The position numbers were made by a program, and so were the translations under genes. A stretch of DNA of 25,153 nt from an uncultured Caulobacteraceae bacterium (lineage in GTDB: Bacteria > Pseudomonadota > Alphaproteobacteria > Caulobacterales > TH1-2), in NCBI GenBank assembly GCA_937967425.1, contig CALBST010000222.1, forward strand, positions 1 through 25,153, given 5' to 3'. The notes under the pieces are model-generated. The model saw only the letters and a list, made by a program, of their open reading frames with translations. It did no database searches and was not told the DNA's origin. This document shows positions 1 to 8,682 of the stretch, in pieces (the first letter of the stretch is position 1; the number at the start of each line of letters is the position of its first letter).

Positions 1-81
1 GGCTCGCGTGGGACGCGCGCCGGCGCCCGCGGCGAAGCGGCTTCGTCACGGCGAATAGCGTCAGACAAAGAGCGAAGCGGC

Positions 82-834
82 CTAACTCGTGTCGTTCAGA
101 AGCGCCTGCGCGTGCACGGCGGCGCCGAAGATGTCGAGCGTCAGCCGTGGATCGCGGTGATCGCCGACGAAGCGGCGCGGCGCTCTGAGGGCGTAGCGGG
201 TGATGGTTTCGCGTGAGCGCGCGACGCCGATGCGGCGTGCGCGGGCGAGGCGTATGGCGTAAGGCGTCGGATCGTGGAGCAGACGACGCAACGCCTCAGC
301 GCGGCGCGCGACGCGGAACGCTTCGGAGACGAAGCGGCGTGGGCGCGATTCGGGCTTGAGCTCTGGTAGCGGGCGCGTATCGCCCCAGAGCGCGCGAATG
401 CGTGGCGCATGGCGATCTTGAACAGCGCGCGGATCGCGCGGAATGGCCAGCGCGAAGCGCGCGGACCAGGTTTCAGGCTTACTCAGATCGAGCGCGCGGG
501 CTTTGGCTGGCGCGCGACGGCGATGGCGCGTTTGCTGCGGCAGGTAGAGGCCGCTGGCGCGCAGCGTCGTTTCGATGAGGCGCGGGCCGTGGTGTGACTT
601 CTGCTGCGCGGCGTAGGCGGCGGCGTCGGCGAGGAGGAGTTTGCGCGCGAGGATCTCCACGAGCGCAAGCTGGCGGACGATGCCGGTGCGCATGCCGGGC
701 GCGAATGTGAGCGCGGCGATGATGGCCGGCGCGCCGATGGCGGCGATCACCCGTTCGAACAATGCGCGCAAACGCTCCCAAAGGGGCGGGGTTGTTGGCG
801 GAGGCGGTGGAGCGGCGTGCATGTGCGCGCGCAT
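82..834 (-). CDS. Conserved-looking hypothetical protein, 250 aa
   Basis: I do not recognise a named family. The protein starts with a proline-rich stretch (about residues 8-17), followed by a short hydrophobic segment (about 30-47, with the run AIGAPAIIAALTFAPG). The rest is a long, strongly basic, arginine- and alanine-rich region without a catalytic motif I can name. The hydrophobic segment is too weak to call a definite membrane helix. The first ATG is used, and an in-frame ATG four codons later (820-822) is an alternative. Neither has a clear Shine-Dalgarno sequence. An 8-bp inverted repeat lies across the first start codon. The gene is monocistronic as far as can be seen and lies downstream of the tad operon on the same strand. 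High G/C at third codon positions supports it being a real gene. Confidence 0.6.
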   Translation of the reverse strand: MRAHMHAAPPPPPTTPPLWERLRALFERVIAAIGAPAIIAALTFAPGMRTGIVRQLALVEILARKLLLADAAAYAAQQKSHHGPRLIETTLRASGLYLPQQTRHRRRAPAKARALDLSKPETWSARFALAIPRDPRAVQDRHAPRIRALWGDTRPLPELKPESRPRRFVSEAFRVARRAEALRRLLHDPTPYAIRLARARRIGVARSRETITRYALRAPRRFVGDHRDPRLTLDIFGAAVHAQALLNDTS

Positions 835-843
835 TATGCGCGC
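827..843. repeat. Palindrome overlapping the start of the 82-834 gene
   Basis: GCGCGCAT and ATGCGCGC flank one central base, giving perfect 8-bp arms that include the first ATG of the minus-strand gene. It could be an operator or may be chance in GC-rich sequence; no partner copy was seen nearby. Confidence 0.3.
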
Positions 844-1071
844 AGTTGTGATGCGGTCGGATTGATTTGGGCGCCAGTGGTTTGGAGTCAGTGGGTTAGC
901 GGCGCGGGGTGTGGGATAGAGGGGGAGTTTGGCCGCAGGTTTTGGATTGTGGCGCTGGCTTTCGCGATTGCGGTCACGCGGCGTTGCGACAATGCGAAAG
1001 ACGGGCGGTTCGAACTCGGGATGGTCCCGCTGTCACAGGTGATAGGCGAGCAGCGTTGGACGCGCGGGTGT
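844..1071. other. Intergenic stretch without a recognised gene
   Basis: About 230 bases between the hypothetical gene and the toxin remnant. Overlapping short frames on the plus strand have no start signal and no recognisable protein. A TTCGAAC string near 1009 resembles a tRNA T-loop, but its flanks do not form a T-stem. Nothing else can be supported. Confidence 0.5.
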
Positions 1072-1347
1072 TCAGCTATCCTCTCCAGTTAGGTGACGCG
1101 AAAGCTCCATGCTGTCGTGGAGGATGCGTTGGATTCTGACCTCATTCGCCGTCTCTGAGTGGAGAAGGATGTGCCGGCCGCGACGGCCGCGCTTGCGCAT
1201 GTGAATGGTTCGCACGCCCGTAGCGATCTCATCGCGTGCAATGCTTCTTGGAGGCGACGTAGGCGCAGTGAGCTCATCAATTGTATCAAGAATGGCCTCG
1301 ATATAGGCCTCGGCCTGGGCAGCGTGGCGAGCGCTTATTGCCCGCTC
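1072..1347 (-). pseudogene. RelE/ParE-family toxin, 3' remnant lacking its start
   Basis: Reading the minus strand from about 1347 to the TGA at 1072-1074 gives 91 uninterrupted residues that look like most of a RelE/ParE toxin. There is an amphipathic helix (AEAYIEAILDTIDEL), a basic mid-section (GVRTIHMRKRGRRGRHILL) and the characteristic end (VRIQRILHDSMELSRHL), where the family usually has V-x-I-x-R-[IV]-L-H. About 20-25 N-terminal residues expected of the family are absent. The open frame continues upstream only into tadC in a different reading frame, with no ATG, GTG or TTG in the part inspected. No antitoxin gene is adjacent. I infer a decayed toxin truncated at the tadC boundary. Translation as a tadC frameshift product is possible, but no slippery site is evident. 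Confidence 0.65.
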
Positions 1348-2315
1348 ATCATCTGGTTCACTTGGATGAGCGCTGGGCCGATGATGACGGCGAAGAGGAC
1401 CGGCAGGAAGAAGACGATCATCGGCACGGTGAGCTTCGGCGGCAGTGACGCGGCTTTCTTCTCGGCTTCAGCGAGACGCAGCTCGCGGTTTTCCTTGGCC
1501 ATGACGCGCAGCGCCTGGCCGACGGGCGTGCCGTACTTCTCGGCTTGCGTCAGCGCCATGGCGACGGCTTTGACGCCGGGGTGGTTGGTGCGGCGCGCGA
1601 GGTTTTCATAGGCCATGCGGCGCTCGGGCAGGTAGGAGAGTTCAGCGGTGGTGAGCGCGAACTCTTCGGCGAGTTCGACCGAGGCCGTCGCGATTTCCTG
1701 ACCGACGCGCTGCAGCGCCATTTCGATCGACATGCCGGATTCCACGCAGATCAGCATCATGTCGAGGCTGTCGGGGAATGAGGCCATGATCTTGGTGCGG
1801 CGATTGTCAGCCAAGTTCTGCAGATAAATGTTGGGCGCGTAGAACCCCGCGGCCAAGCCGCCGACGACGGCGACGAGCTTCATCTGGAAGCTCAACTCTT
1901 GCCCCATGAACACGACGTAGGCGAGAGCGGCCAGCGCAAAGCCAATCGGCAGCGCGGCGCGATAGAAATAGAACATGGTCTGCGCGGCTTGGCCGCGAAG
2001 GCCGGCGCGCACGAGCTTTTCGGCGAGCGTATCGTCAGCAAGCGCCTTTTGCAGGTTGAGCTTGTTGACGAGGTTCTTCGCAAACGAGTTGGCGTCCTTG
2101 TGCTGTAGTGAGCCTGCGCCTTTCGCCAGTTCAGCCCGCGAGCGTTTGCGTAGTTCTTCGCGCTTCTTGGCGACTTCCTTCAGGCGTGAGCCGAGCTTGT
2201 CCTCCGCCAGTGAGGGCGCAGCGATGGTAACGATCGTGGCGAAGCATGCGCCGGCGGCGAGCACGCCTGCGATCAGCAGCGGATCGGTGAGGGTATCGAC
2301 AATATCGTTCGCCAT
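1335..2315 (-). CDS. tadC: TadC, Tad pilus inner-membrane platform protein
   Basis: A 326-residue type II secretion F-domain protein, one of the paired inner-membrane platform proteins of the Tad/Flp pilus (CpaH in Caulobacter). One hydrophobic helix lies near the N-terminus (about 14-35), a pair in the middle (about 110-165), and the F domain follows with the motif SFPDSLDMMLICVESGMS at about 180-200. A final helix rich in F, V and I (about 298-318) ends the protein. Length and topology match the family. It begins 10 bases after the tadB stop with a GAGGG Shine-Dalgarno sequence and is the last gene of the cpa/tad operon. Its 3' end overlaps the frame of a RelE/ParE toxin remnant. I see no clear intrinsic terminator after it. 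Confidence 0.93.
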   Translation of the reverse strand: MANDIVDTLTDPLLIAGVLAAGACFATIVTIAAPSLAEDKLGSRLKEVAKKREELRKRSRAELAKGAGSLQHKDANSFAKNLVNKLNLQKALADDTLAEKLVRAGLRGQAAQTMFYFYRAALPIGFALAALAYVVFMGQELSFQMKLVAVVGGLAAGFYAPNIYLQNLADNRRTKIMASFPDSLDMMLICVESGMSIEMALQRVGQEIATASVELAEEFALTTAELSYLPERRMAYENLARRTNHPGVKAVAMALTQAEKYGTPVGQALRVMAKENRELRLAEAEKKAASLPPKLTVPMIVFFLPVLFAVIIGPALIQVNQMMSGQ

Positions 2316-2325
2316 GTCGTCGCCC

Positions 2326-3330
2326 TCAGAACTTGAAATTGACCATCTTGTTCATGATGAAGATGCCCATGGACATCATCGTCGCGGCGCCGAGCAAAAT
2401 CAGGTGTCCCACCGGCTCGGTGAACAAGATCATGATGTAAGACGGGCGCGTGAAGTAGACCATCAGCATGACGACGATCGGCAGCGAACCGATGATCATG
2501 GCCGAGGCCTTCGCTTCAGAGGATAGCGCCTTCACCTTCTCGTGCATCAGCTTGCGCGCGCGCAGAACGCTGGAGAGGTTGCCCAGCGATTCAGAGAGGT
2601 TGCCGCCTGTCTTTTGTTGAATGACCAGCACGATCGAGAAGAAGTTCACTTCCGGCAGCGGCATACGGTCGTACATGCGCTGCATGCTTTGCTCGAGCGG
2701 AACGCCCATGGCTTGGCTGTCGACGAGCGCCTGGAATTCGGCGCGCAGAGGCTCAGGGCTTTCGGCCGCGATGATGCGCAAGCACTGGCCGAGCGGCAGG
2801 CCCGATTTCACGCCGCGCACGATAACATCGATGGCGTCGGCGAGTTGGTTGCCGAACTTCTTTTGACGTCCCGCGACAAGCATGCCGAGAATCCAGCGCG
2901 GCAAGCCGAGGAAGCCGATGAAGAACCCCATCGCGCCGGCGATATACATAATCAGCGGGTTTTCCGCACCGCTCTGAAGCACAAGGCCGATGATGCCGAG
3001 CACGGCGCCAGAAATCGCGGACGCGATCCAGAACGTGGCGGGCGAAGTGGTGAGGCCAGCTTGCGCGAGTTGACCTTTCACTGAGAAGCGGCGCTTGCGC
3101 GATTGCTTTTCGTTGTTCGACAGCTCTTTGAGCGCTTCGGCGGTCGATTGCCGGCGTTTCAACGCCGCCATTTCCGTCGCCGCTTTACGGCGATCTACGC
3201 TCTTCGCGCCGGCAACAGCCTTGATACGCTTGTTCGCGGTCGCGGGTTGGCCCTTGTCGCCGGTGAGGGCGATGCCGGCGCCGCCGATCGCCACAAACGC
3301 AAGCACTGCCGCGATCAATGCGGGGTCCAT
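2326..3330 (-). CDS. tadB: TadB, Tad pilus inner-membrane platform protein
   Basis: A 334-residue protein with the same F-domain architecture as TadC, corresponding to CpaG of Caulobacter. TadB and TadC form the inner-membrane base on which the CpaF ATPase drives pilin assembly. There is an N-terminal helix (about 4-23), a basic cytoplasmic linker, paired helices (about 100-150), and the F domain with GNQLADAIDVIVRGVKSGLP and a GGNLSESLGNLS stretch. A C-terminal pair of helices includes SAMIIGSLPIVVMLMVYF. Its ATG shares one base with the TAA stop of cpaF (TAATG), which suggests translational coupling and stoichiometric production with the ATPase. Confidence 0.93.
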   Translation of the reverse strand: MDPALIAAVLAFVAIGGAGIALTGDKGQPATANKRIKAVAGAKSVDRRKAATEMAALKRRQSTAEALKELSNNEKQSRKRRFSVKGQLAQAGLTTSPATFWIASAISGAVLGIIGLVLQSGAENPLIMYIAGAMGFFIGFLGLPRWILGMLVAGRQKKFGNQLADAIDVIVRGVKSGLPLGQCLRIIAAESPEPLRAEFQALVDSQAMGVPLEQSMQRMYDRMPLPEVNFFSIVLVIQQKTGGNLSESLGNLSSVLRARKLMHEKVKALSSEAKASAMIIGSLPIVVMLMVYFTRPSYIMILFTEPVGHLILLGAATMMSMGIFIMNKMVNFKF

Positions 3331-4859
3331 TACGCGGCCTCCGTCTCGTCGAGCGCCTGCGCGAGCTCTTTCTCCAGACCGAAGTAGCGCGCGCGTTCCC
3401 AGAAGCGCGGACGGCCGACGCCCGTGCCCTTGTGGCGGCCGCTGATGCGGCCGTTTTGGTCTTCGCCCTGAATTTCGTAGACGAGCAGATCCTGGGTGAT
3501 GATGGTCTCGCCTTCGAGGCCGAGCACTTCCGTGATCTGGGTGATGCGGCGCGAACCGTCGCGCAGACGCTGCGCCTGGATGACGACATCCACGGCGGCG
3601 ACGATGATTTCGCGAATGGTCTTCGCCGGCAGCGAGAAGCCGCCCATCGTGATCATCGATTCAAGACGGGAGAGGGCTTCGCGCGGCGTGTTGGCGTGCA
3701 GCGTGCCCATCGAGCCGTCGTGGCCGGTGTTCATGGCTTGCAGCAGGTCGAACGCCTCGCTGCCGCGGACTTCGCCGACGATGATCCGCTCGGGACGCAT
3801 ACGCAGGCAGTTCTTGACCAGATCGCGCATCGTTACCTGGCCCGACCCTTCGAGGTTCGGCGGGCGCGTTTCGAGACGCACGACGTGCGGCTGCTGCAGT
3901 TGCAGCTCCGCCGCGTCTTCGCAGGTGATGACGCGCTCAGTCGGATCGATGAAGGCGGTCAGCGTATTGAGCAGCGTCGTCTTGCCCGAGCCGGTACCGC
4001 CGGAGATCAGCACGTTACAGCGGCAGGCGCCGATGATCTGAAGGATTTTCGCGCCGGCAGGGGAGATCGAGCCGAACTCAACGAGATTGCTGAGCTTCAG
4101 CTTGTCTTTTTTGAACTTACGAATGGTGAGCGTCGGGCCATCGATGGCCAGCGGCGGCACGATGACGTTGACGCGAGAACCGTCAGGCAAGCGCGCGTCG
4201 CAGATCGGCGAGCTTTCATCAACGCGGCGGCCGACCTGGCTCACGATGCGTTGGCAGATGTTCATCAGCTGGCCGTTGTCGCGGAAGCGGATGCCGGTTT
4301 TTGAGATCTTGCCGTTGACTTCGATGAACACGGCGTTCGCGCCGTTGACCATGACATCGGCGATGTCGTCGCGCGCCAAGAGCGGCTCAAGCGGGCCGTA
4401 GCCCAGAACGTCGTTGCAGATGTCGTCGAGCAGGGCTTCCTGCTCGGCGATCGACATGACGACGTTTTTGATCGAGATGATTTCCGCGACGATGTCGCGG
4501 ATTTCGTCACGCGCGGATTCCGGATCGAGCTGTGCGAGTTGCGTCAGGTCGATGGTTTCGATCAGCGCGTTGAAGATCGTGGATTTGACGCGGTAGTACG
4601 CTTCCGAGCGATACTCGCCGCTTTCCGAGGGATCGGGCGCGCGCGGGGCAGGCGGCGCGCTCGGCGCGGCGGGGCGCGGCGCAGGCGCGGTGGCGGCGGG
4701 GCGCGGCGCCGGCGCCGCAGGGCGCGCAGTCGGTTGCGGGGGCGTCGCCGTGACCGGACGAGGCGCGGCGGCAGCTTGCACGCGTGCAACCGGCGGCGCC
4801 GCAGCAGGCGCCGTTGGCGTAGCGGCCGGGGCTTCGCCTGTGCCTCGCTTACCGAACAT
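3330..4859 (-). CDS. cpaF: CpaF/TadA, Tad pilus assembly ATPase
   Basis: A 509-residue secretion ATPase of the VirB11/TadA family, the cytoplasmic motor for Flp pilus extension and probably retraction. The Walker A motif GGTGSGKT is at 287-294. The Walker B-type motif RIIVGEVRG is at about 358-366, and the His-box GTLHANTP at about 386-392. Residues 1-78 are a low-complexity proline/alanine/arginine-rich tail, longer than the catalytic core needs and probably disordered. The conserved core starts at about residue 85. The start is 8 bases after the cpaE stop with a GGGG Shine-Dalgarno sequence about 5 bases upstream. The high-GC N-terminal segment (about 4630-4830) is the most repetitive coding DNA in the operon. 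Confidence 0.95.
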   Translation of the reverse strand: MFGKRGTGEAPAATPTAPAAAPPVARVQAAAAPRPVTATPPQPTARPAAPAPRPAATAPAPRPAAPSAPPAPRAPDPSESGEYRSEAYYRVKSTIFNALIETIDLTQLAQLDPESARDEIRDIVAEIISIKNVVMSIAEQEALLDDICNDVLGYGPLEPLLARDDIADVMVNGANAVFIEVNGKISKTGIRFRDNGQLMNICQRIVSQVGRRVDESSPICDARLPDGSRVNVIVPPLAIDGPTLTIRKFKKDKLKLSNLVEFGSISPAGAKILQIIGACRCNVLISGGTGSGKTTLLNTLTAFIDPTERVITCEDAAELQLQQPHVVRLETRPPNLEGSGQVTMRDLVKNCLRMRPERIIVGEVRGSEAFDLLQAMNTGHDGSMGTLHANTPREALSRLESMITMGGFSLPAKTIREIIVAAVDVVIQAQRLRDGSRRITQITEVLGLEGETIITQDLLVYEIQGEDQNGRISGRHKGTGVGRPRFWERARYFGLEKELAQALDETEAA

Positions 4860-4867
4860 TCAAACCC

Positions 4868-6322
4868 CTAGCGCTTCAGGAACGGGATCTTGTCAGTGAT
4901 CGACGATTTCTTCGCCTCCACCGGCTTCCTGCCCGTCAGTGTTGCAGCAAGGGCGTCGAGCGCGATCGCAGTTTTCGACTGCGCGGCGACTTCGCCAATC
5001 ATCTGGCCGTTGTTTGCGGCCATGCCAAAAAGTTGCGGATCGAACGGGATCGAAGCCACCGGATCGCAGCCGAGCGCGTCGGCGAAATCCTTGTACGGAA
5101 TCTCCGGCCGCTTCGGCACGCCGACCATAGAAAGCACCACTGCCGGCGGTGAATCGTAGGGGCGCATCGCCTTCAGCAGATCGATGATGTTCTTTGTGTT
5201 GCGCAGCGAGGCGAGATCAGGGCCAGCGACGATGATCGCATCGTCGGCAGCAAGCAGGGTGTGCTTGATCCAGGATGTCCAAACGTGCGGCAGATCGAGC
5301 ACCACGAATGGGCTGGTGCGGCGCACGCGCTCAATCACCATCTCGTAGGATTGCGGATCGAGTTCGAACTCGCGTTCCAAGGTCGCCGGCGCCGTCAGCA
5401 TCTGCAGGCGCTGGGTTTGCTTGGTGGTCACGCGCTCCAGGAACACGTCGTCAACGCGATCCGGCGCCATGAGCGCGTCGGCGATCGATTGCGGCGGGTC
5501 CTGGTTGAAGTCGAGCGCGGCGGTGCCGAACGAAAGGTCGAGGTCGAGCAGCGTCGCGCCGCTTTCCTGACGCTCGGCGATCGACCAGGCGAGGTTGTGG
5601 GCGATGGTCGAGGCGCCGATGCCGCCACGCGCGCCGATCACCGAGATGACGCGGCCGGCGAACGGCTTGTCCGGATTGACGTAGAGCCCGCAGATCGTGC
5701 GGATCAGATCGAGCGGCTGCATCGGCGGCACGATGTATTCGCTGACGCCGCGCGCCATCAACTCGCGGAAGAGGGCGATATCGTTGACCGCGCCGATGAT
5801 GACGACCTTGGTGCCTTCCTCGATCACCTGCGCGAGGCGGTCGAGGCAGTGCAGCATCTGCTGACCCTGCATCAGGGTATCGATGATCAGCAGGTTCGGG
5901 CTGGCTTGCGCGGCGAAGCGCGTGATCGCGGATTCAATGCCGCCATGCTCGACCGTGATCTCGGCGCGCGCCAAGCGGCGATCTGCGGATATGCCGGAGA
6001 TGATATCGGAAATCTCGTGGCGATCGCAGGCGGCATGAATGGTGATGCGCGGCACCGGTTGTTCGGTGGTGCGGGTTTCCTCGCGCGGCATGATCGGCAT
6101 GGCTGGCGCGGCGTGCGCAATCGCAGCCGGAGCGGCGAGGCCGAACGCATCGGCGCCGGACACACTCTCGCGCGCGGTTTCGTTCGCCGGCATGGGCGTC
6201 TCGCCATCGTCGAACGGAGGCAGGTCAGCGCCTTCGAGATCGCCGACGCCGAACGTATCGTCGTCTTCGAGCACGAAGTCGTCGTCTGAGCCCAGGCTCC
6301 AGGCGGGATCGGGATTGCTCAT
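4868..6322 (-). CDS. cpaE: CpaE/TadZ, MinD-like pilus localisation ATPase
   Basis: A CpaE/TadZ protein that positions the Tad pilus machine in the cell. After an acidic, disordered N-terminus (about 1-90) comes an atypical receiver-like domain (about 92-215, with NLLIIDTLM at the usual phospho-Asp strand). A MinD/ParA-like domain follows, whose P-loop reads GARGGIGAS at about 230-238, a deviant Walker motif in which the second lysine is Ala, as I recall for CpaE. The DLDLSFGTAALD segment corresponds to the switch region. A TTG at 6329-6331 opens the frame, but I chose the ATG at 6320-6322 (484 aa) because AGGG is spaced 10 bases from it and is far too close to the TTG. It follows cpaD closely. 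Confidence 0.92.
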   Translation of the reverse strand: MSNPDPAWSLGSDDDFVLEDDDTFGVGDLEGADLPPFDDGETPMPANETARESVSGADAFGLAAPAAIAHAAPAMPIMPREETRTTEQPVPRITIHAACDRHEISDIISGISADRRLARAEITVEHGGIESAITRFAAQASPNLLIIDTLMQGQQMLHCLDRLAQVIEEGTKVVIIGAVNDIALFRELMARGVSEYIVPPMQPLDLIRTICGLYVNPDKPFAGRVISVIGARGGIGASTIAHNLAWSIAERQESGATLLDLDLSFGTAALDFNQDPPQSIADALMAPDRVDDVFLERVTTKQTQRLQMLTAPATLEREFELDPQSYEMVIERVRRTSPFVVLDLPHVWTSWIKHTLLAADDAIIVAGPDLASLRNTKNIIDLLKAMRPYDSPPAVVLSMVGVPKRPEIPYKDFADALGCDPVASIPFDPQLFGMAANNGQMIGEVAAQSKTAIALDALAATLTGRKPVEAKKSSITDKIPFLKR

Positions 6323-6334
6323 GTTGCTCAAGCC

Positions 6335-7024
6335 CTATTGGACCGCATTGCTGATGGTGATGCGTTCGTCGTTGCTACGGTCGGCGTGTGTTTGGTCGCC
6401 TGCGCGATAAGCATCCATGACCGTGTCGCGACGCTCAGAGTCGCGCGCAGCCATGTCGCGCGGGCGGTTGAGATCGGCAGGATCTTCGACCATCGCGGCG
6501 AGATTGAAATTGGTGGCGCAGCCGAAGCTGTCCCAGGGCTGGTTGTTGCTCTGGTGAGCGAGATCCTGCTCCCAAAGCGGCGCGCACTCAGGAGGGCGGG
6601 CCTCAAAACGGTTGAAGCTCACCAAGAGCGGCACATTCTCGCCGGCGACGTCGCGCGTCGAACCCGCGATCGCGGCGTAAGAGACCCCGGCTTCCGCGAG
6701 CGTGCGGCGCGCATCGGCCGCGATCACCGAAGCGGCCTCGGAATTGCCGCCGCCGGAAGGAGTCTCGAGCACAAGCGGGCCGTGGCCGTAGCGGAGATAG
6801 TCACTGGCGAAAGCGCGGAGCTGGGCGCGATCGGCGCCGGCCAATTCCATCTGGCCAGGCGCCACGTCAATAGAGAGACGCTGCACGGCGGCTTCCGCCG
6901 TCGGTTCGTGACGATCGGCGTGGGTCGGCGTTGGCGCACGCGTGAGATCGGGCTTCGGCACGCCGGCGCATGCTGTCGCGAGCACGCTCACGCCGACGAG
7001 AAGGAGGGGCAAACGGGAGTTCAT
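6335..7024 (-). CDS. cpaD: CpaD, Tad pilus lipoprotein
   Basis: CpaD is an outer-membrane-associated lipoprotein that supports the CpaC secretin. The N-terminus is a lipoprotein signal (LPLLLVGVSVLATAC, lipobox LATAC). The body has the family layout, including RLSIDVAPGQMELAGADRAQL and a later FGCATNFNLAAMVEDPADL with NRPRDM, which I take as the CpaD hallmark. I place the start at the ATG at 7022-7024 because GAGG lies 6 bases upstream. An in-frame ATG at 7034-7036 forms an ATGA overlap with the cpaC stop and would add four residues, so it cannot be excluded. The overlap suggests coupling to cpaC either way. Confidence 0.9.
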   Translation of the reverse strand: MNSRLPLLLVGVSVLATACAGVPKPDLTRAPTPTHADRHEPTAEAAVQRLSIDVAPGQMELAGADRAQLRAFASDYLRYGHGPLVLETPSGGGNSEAASVIAADARRTLAEAGVSYAAIAGSTRDVAGENVPLLVSFNRFEARPPECAPLWEQDLAHQSNNQPWDSFGCATNFNLAAMVEDPADLNRPRDMAARDSERRDTVMDAYRAGDQTHADRSNDERITISNAVQ

Positions 7025-7030
7025 GACGTG

Positions 7031-7034
7031 CCTC
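7031..7034 (-). promoter_or_regulatory. Shine-Dalgarno deciding the cpaD start
   Basis: GAGG on the minus strand, 6 bases before the ATG at 7022-7024. It favours that start over the ATG at 7034-7036, which has no comparable site. Confidence 0.45.
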
Positions 7035-8682
7035 ATTCGATCACATGACCGTGCGGCCCTTGCAGGCTCTGTTGCTGGTCTTCGCGCTCAGAGCGCGAGG
7101 GGCGGTAAATGCTATTGAGACGGCCGGTGAGCAGGCTCTCGCGCTCGCTCGGATTGCGGAAGCCGTCAGCCGGCGTGCGCAGATTTTCCGGCGACGTCGG
7201 ACGCACAAGATATGGCGTCACGATGATGACCAGCTCGGTTTCGTTGTTGATGAAATCGCGTGAGCGGAAGAGCGAGCCGATGATCGGCGTGTTCATCACG
7301 CCGGGGACGCCTTCCATGGCGTGGCGCGTGCGTTCTTGGATGAGGCCGGCCAGCACGATCGAACTGCCCGACGACATTTCCAGCGTTGTCTCGGCGCGGC
7401 GAACTTGCAGCGCCGGGATGGTAATGCCGCGGATGACGGTGGTGGTGCCATCCTGGTTGCGGATCGGCGTATCGCCGGTCGAAATCGCGCCTTCGCTGGT
7501 GAGCTCGCTGACTTCGGTCGCGACCTTGAGCGAAATGTTGCCGCCCGACATAACGATAGGCGTAAAGGCGAGGCCGACGCCGAACGGCTTGAACTCGACC
7601 GAAATCTGGCCGTCGTCGCTGTTGACCGGCACTGGGAATTCGCCGCCGGCGAGGAAGCGGGCGTTTTCACCCGAGATCGCCGTCAGGTTCGGCTCGGCGA
7701 GAACGCGCAGCAGACCGGCGCGCTCGAACGCTTCGATCGTTGCGTCCGTGCTGCGGGAACGCTCAATGTGCGCGGGGCCGAACGTTTCTTGCGGGATGGA
7801 CGGGTCGAACTCGTAGCCGCCGACGCCGGCGTCGCCCGGGCCAATGTTCGGATCGACCGTGCCGTTGGGGTAGGCGAGGCTATCGGGACGCAGGATGTTG
7901 CTGGCGATGCCGCTTGTCGAAGTCAGGCCGCCGAGCAGTGAGCCGTTGACCGAGAAACCGTTGCGCGTGGCCAGATTGAGGAAGTCGTCTTCGCCGATGA
8001 GCTGATTGATCATCTCATCGTAGCTGGCGTTGATGCCGAGTTGGCGCACCAGGGTTCGGCTCATCTCAACAACACGCACGCGCACGAGCACTTGCTCGCT
8101 GCCTTGCACTTGGATGAGGTTGACGATGCGATCCGGCGCGCCCGCGCCCGAAGCGCCTGCGGCGCCGGTAGTTTGCAGGAACTGCGCGGCGATCTGGCGG
8201 GCGCGATCGGCTTCGCCGGCGCTGCGTGCGGTGCCGGAGAGAACGATCGAGCCGTTCACCGCTTCCGCCGTTATTTGCGAGTCCGATGAATGGCGGCGCA
8301 GAATATCGTTGAGCGGCGCAACGTCCGGCTCGACGCGGATTTCGACGTTGGCGATTTGGCGGCCGGCGGCGTCGAAGAAGAAGATGTTGGTTTGACCGAG
8401 CTGGCGGCCGATAACGTAAGCGCGGCGCGCCGTGCGCACGGTGGCGTCGGCGATGGCTGGGTTCGAGATCAGAATGTCGCGCGCGTCGGCGGGAAGATCG
8501 ATGATCGCCGATTTGCCGAACGGCAGCACCAAAGATGCCGATTGCGAGCCGCCGCCATTGCTGATGCGAACGGTGCGCGCATCCGGCGGCTCAACCTGCG
8601 CGACCGCGTAAGTCGGCGTAAGCGCCATTGCCGCCGAGAGGGCGGTGGCGAGCGAGACGCGAAGAGACTTGCCGGCGTTCAT
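7033..8682 (-). CDS. cpaC: CpaC/RcpA, Tad pilus outer-membrane secretin
   Basis: A 549-residue secretin forming the outer-membrane channel for the Flp pilus. It has a cleavable signal peptide (about 1-28) and an N-terminal pilus-assembly domain (about 40-115, ending FDAAGRQIANVEIRVEPD). A BON-like domain follows (about 115-180, with VNGSIVLSGTARSAGEADRA), and then the secretin domain (about 290-500, with VPGVMNTPIIGSLFRS and ETELVIIVTPYLVRP near its end). Length and order match CpaC. Its ATG overlaps the cpaB TAA stop by one base (TAATG). The N-terminal domain is repeated as a separate small protein divergent from pilA. Confidence 0.95.
   Translation of the reverse strand: MNAGKSLRVSLATALSAAMALTPTYAVAQVEPPDARTVRISNGGGSQSASLVLPFGKSAIIDLPADARDILISNPAIADATVRTARRAYVIGRQLGQTNIFFFDAAGRQIANVEIRVEPDVAPLNDILRRHSSDSQITAEAVNGSIVLSGTARSAGEADRARQIAAQFLQTTGAAGASGAGAPDRIVNLIQVQGSEQVLVRVRVVEMSRTLVRQLGINASYDEMINQLIGEDDFLNLATRNGFSVNGSLLGGLTSTSGIASNILRPDSLAYPNGTVDPNIGPGDAGVGGYEFDPSIPQETFGPAHIERSRSTDATIEAFERAGLLRVLAEPNLTAISGENARFLAGGEFPVPVNSDDGQISVEFKPFGVGLAFTPIVMSGGNISLKVATEVSELTSEGAISTGDTPIRNQDGTTTVIRGITIPALQVRRAETTLEMSSGSSIVLAGLIQERTRHAMEGVPGVMNTPIIGSLFRSRDFINNETELVIIVTPYLVRPTSPENLRTPADGFRNPSERESLLTGRLNSIYRPSRSEREDQQQSLQGPHGHVIE

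Noticed and set aside
1003..1030. tRNA-like T-loop string TTCGAAC
   Set aside because: The flanking bases do not form a 5-bp T-stem on either strand, and no acceptor stem or anticodon arm is present.
3318..4304. 328-codon plus-strand frame antisense to cpaF
   Set aside because: cpaF has all ATPase motifs; the antisense product has no recognisable features.
5261..6289. 342-codon plus-strand frame antisense to cpaE
   Set aside because: cpaE is clear on the other strand; the plus product is an arginine/histidine-rich shadow.
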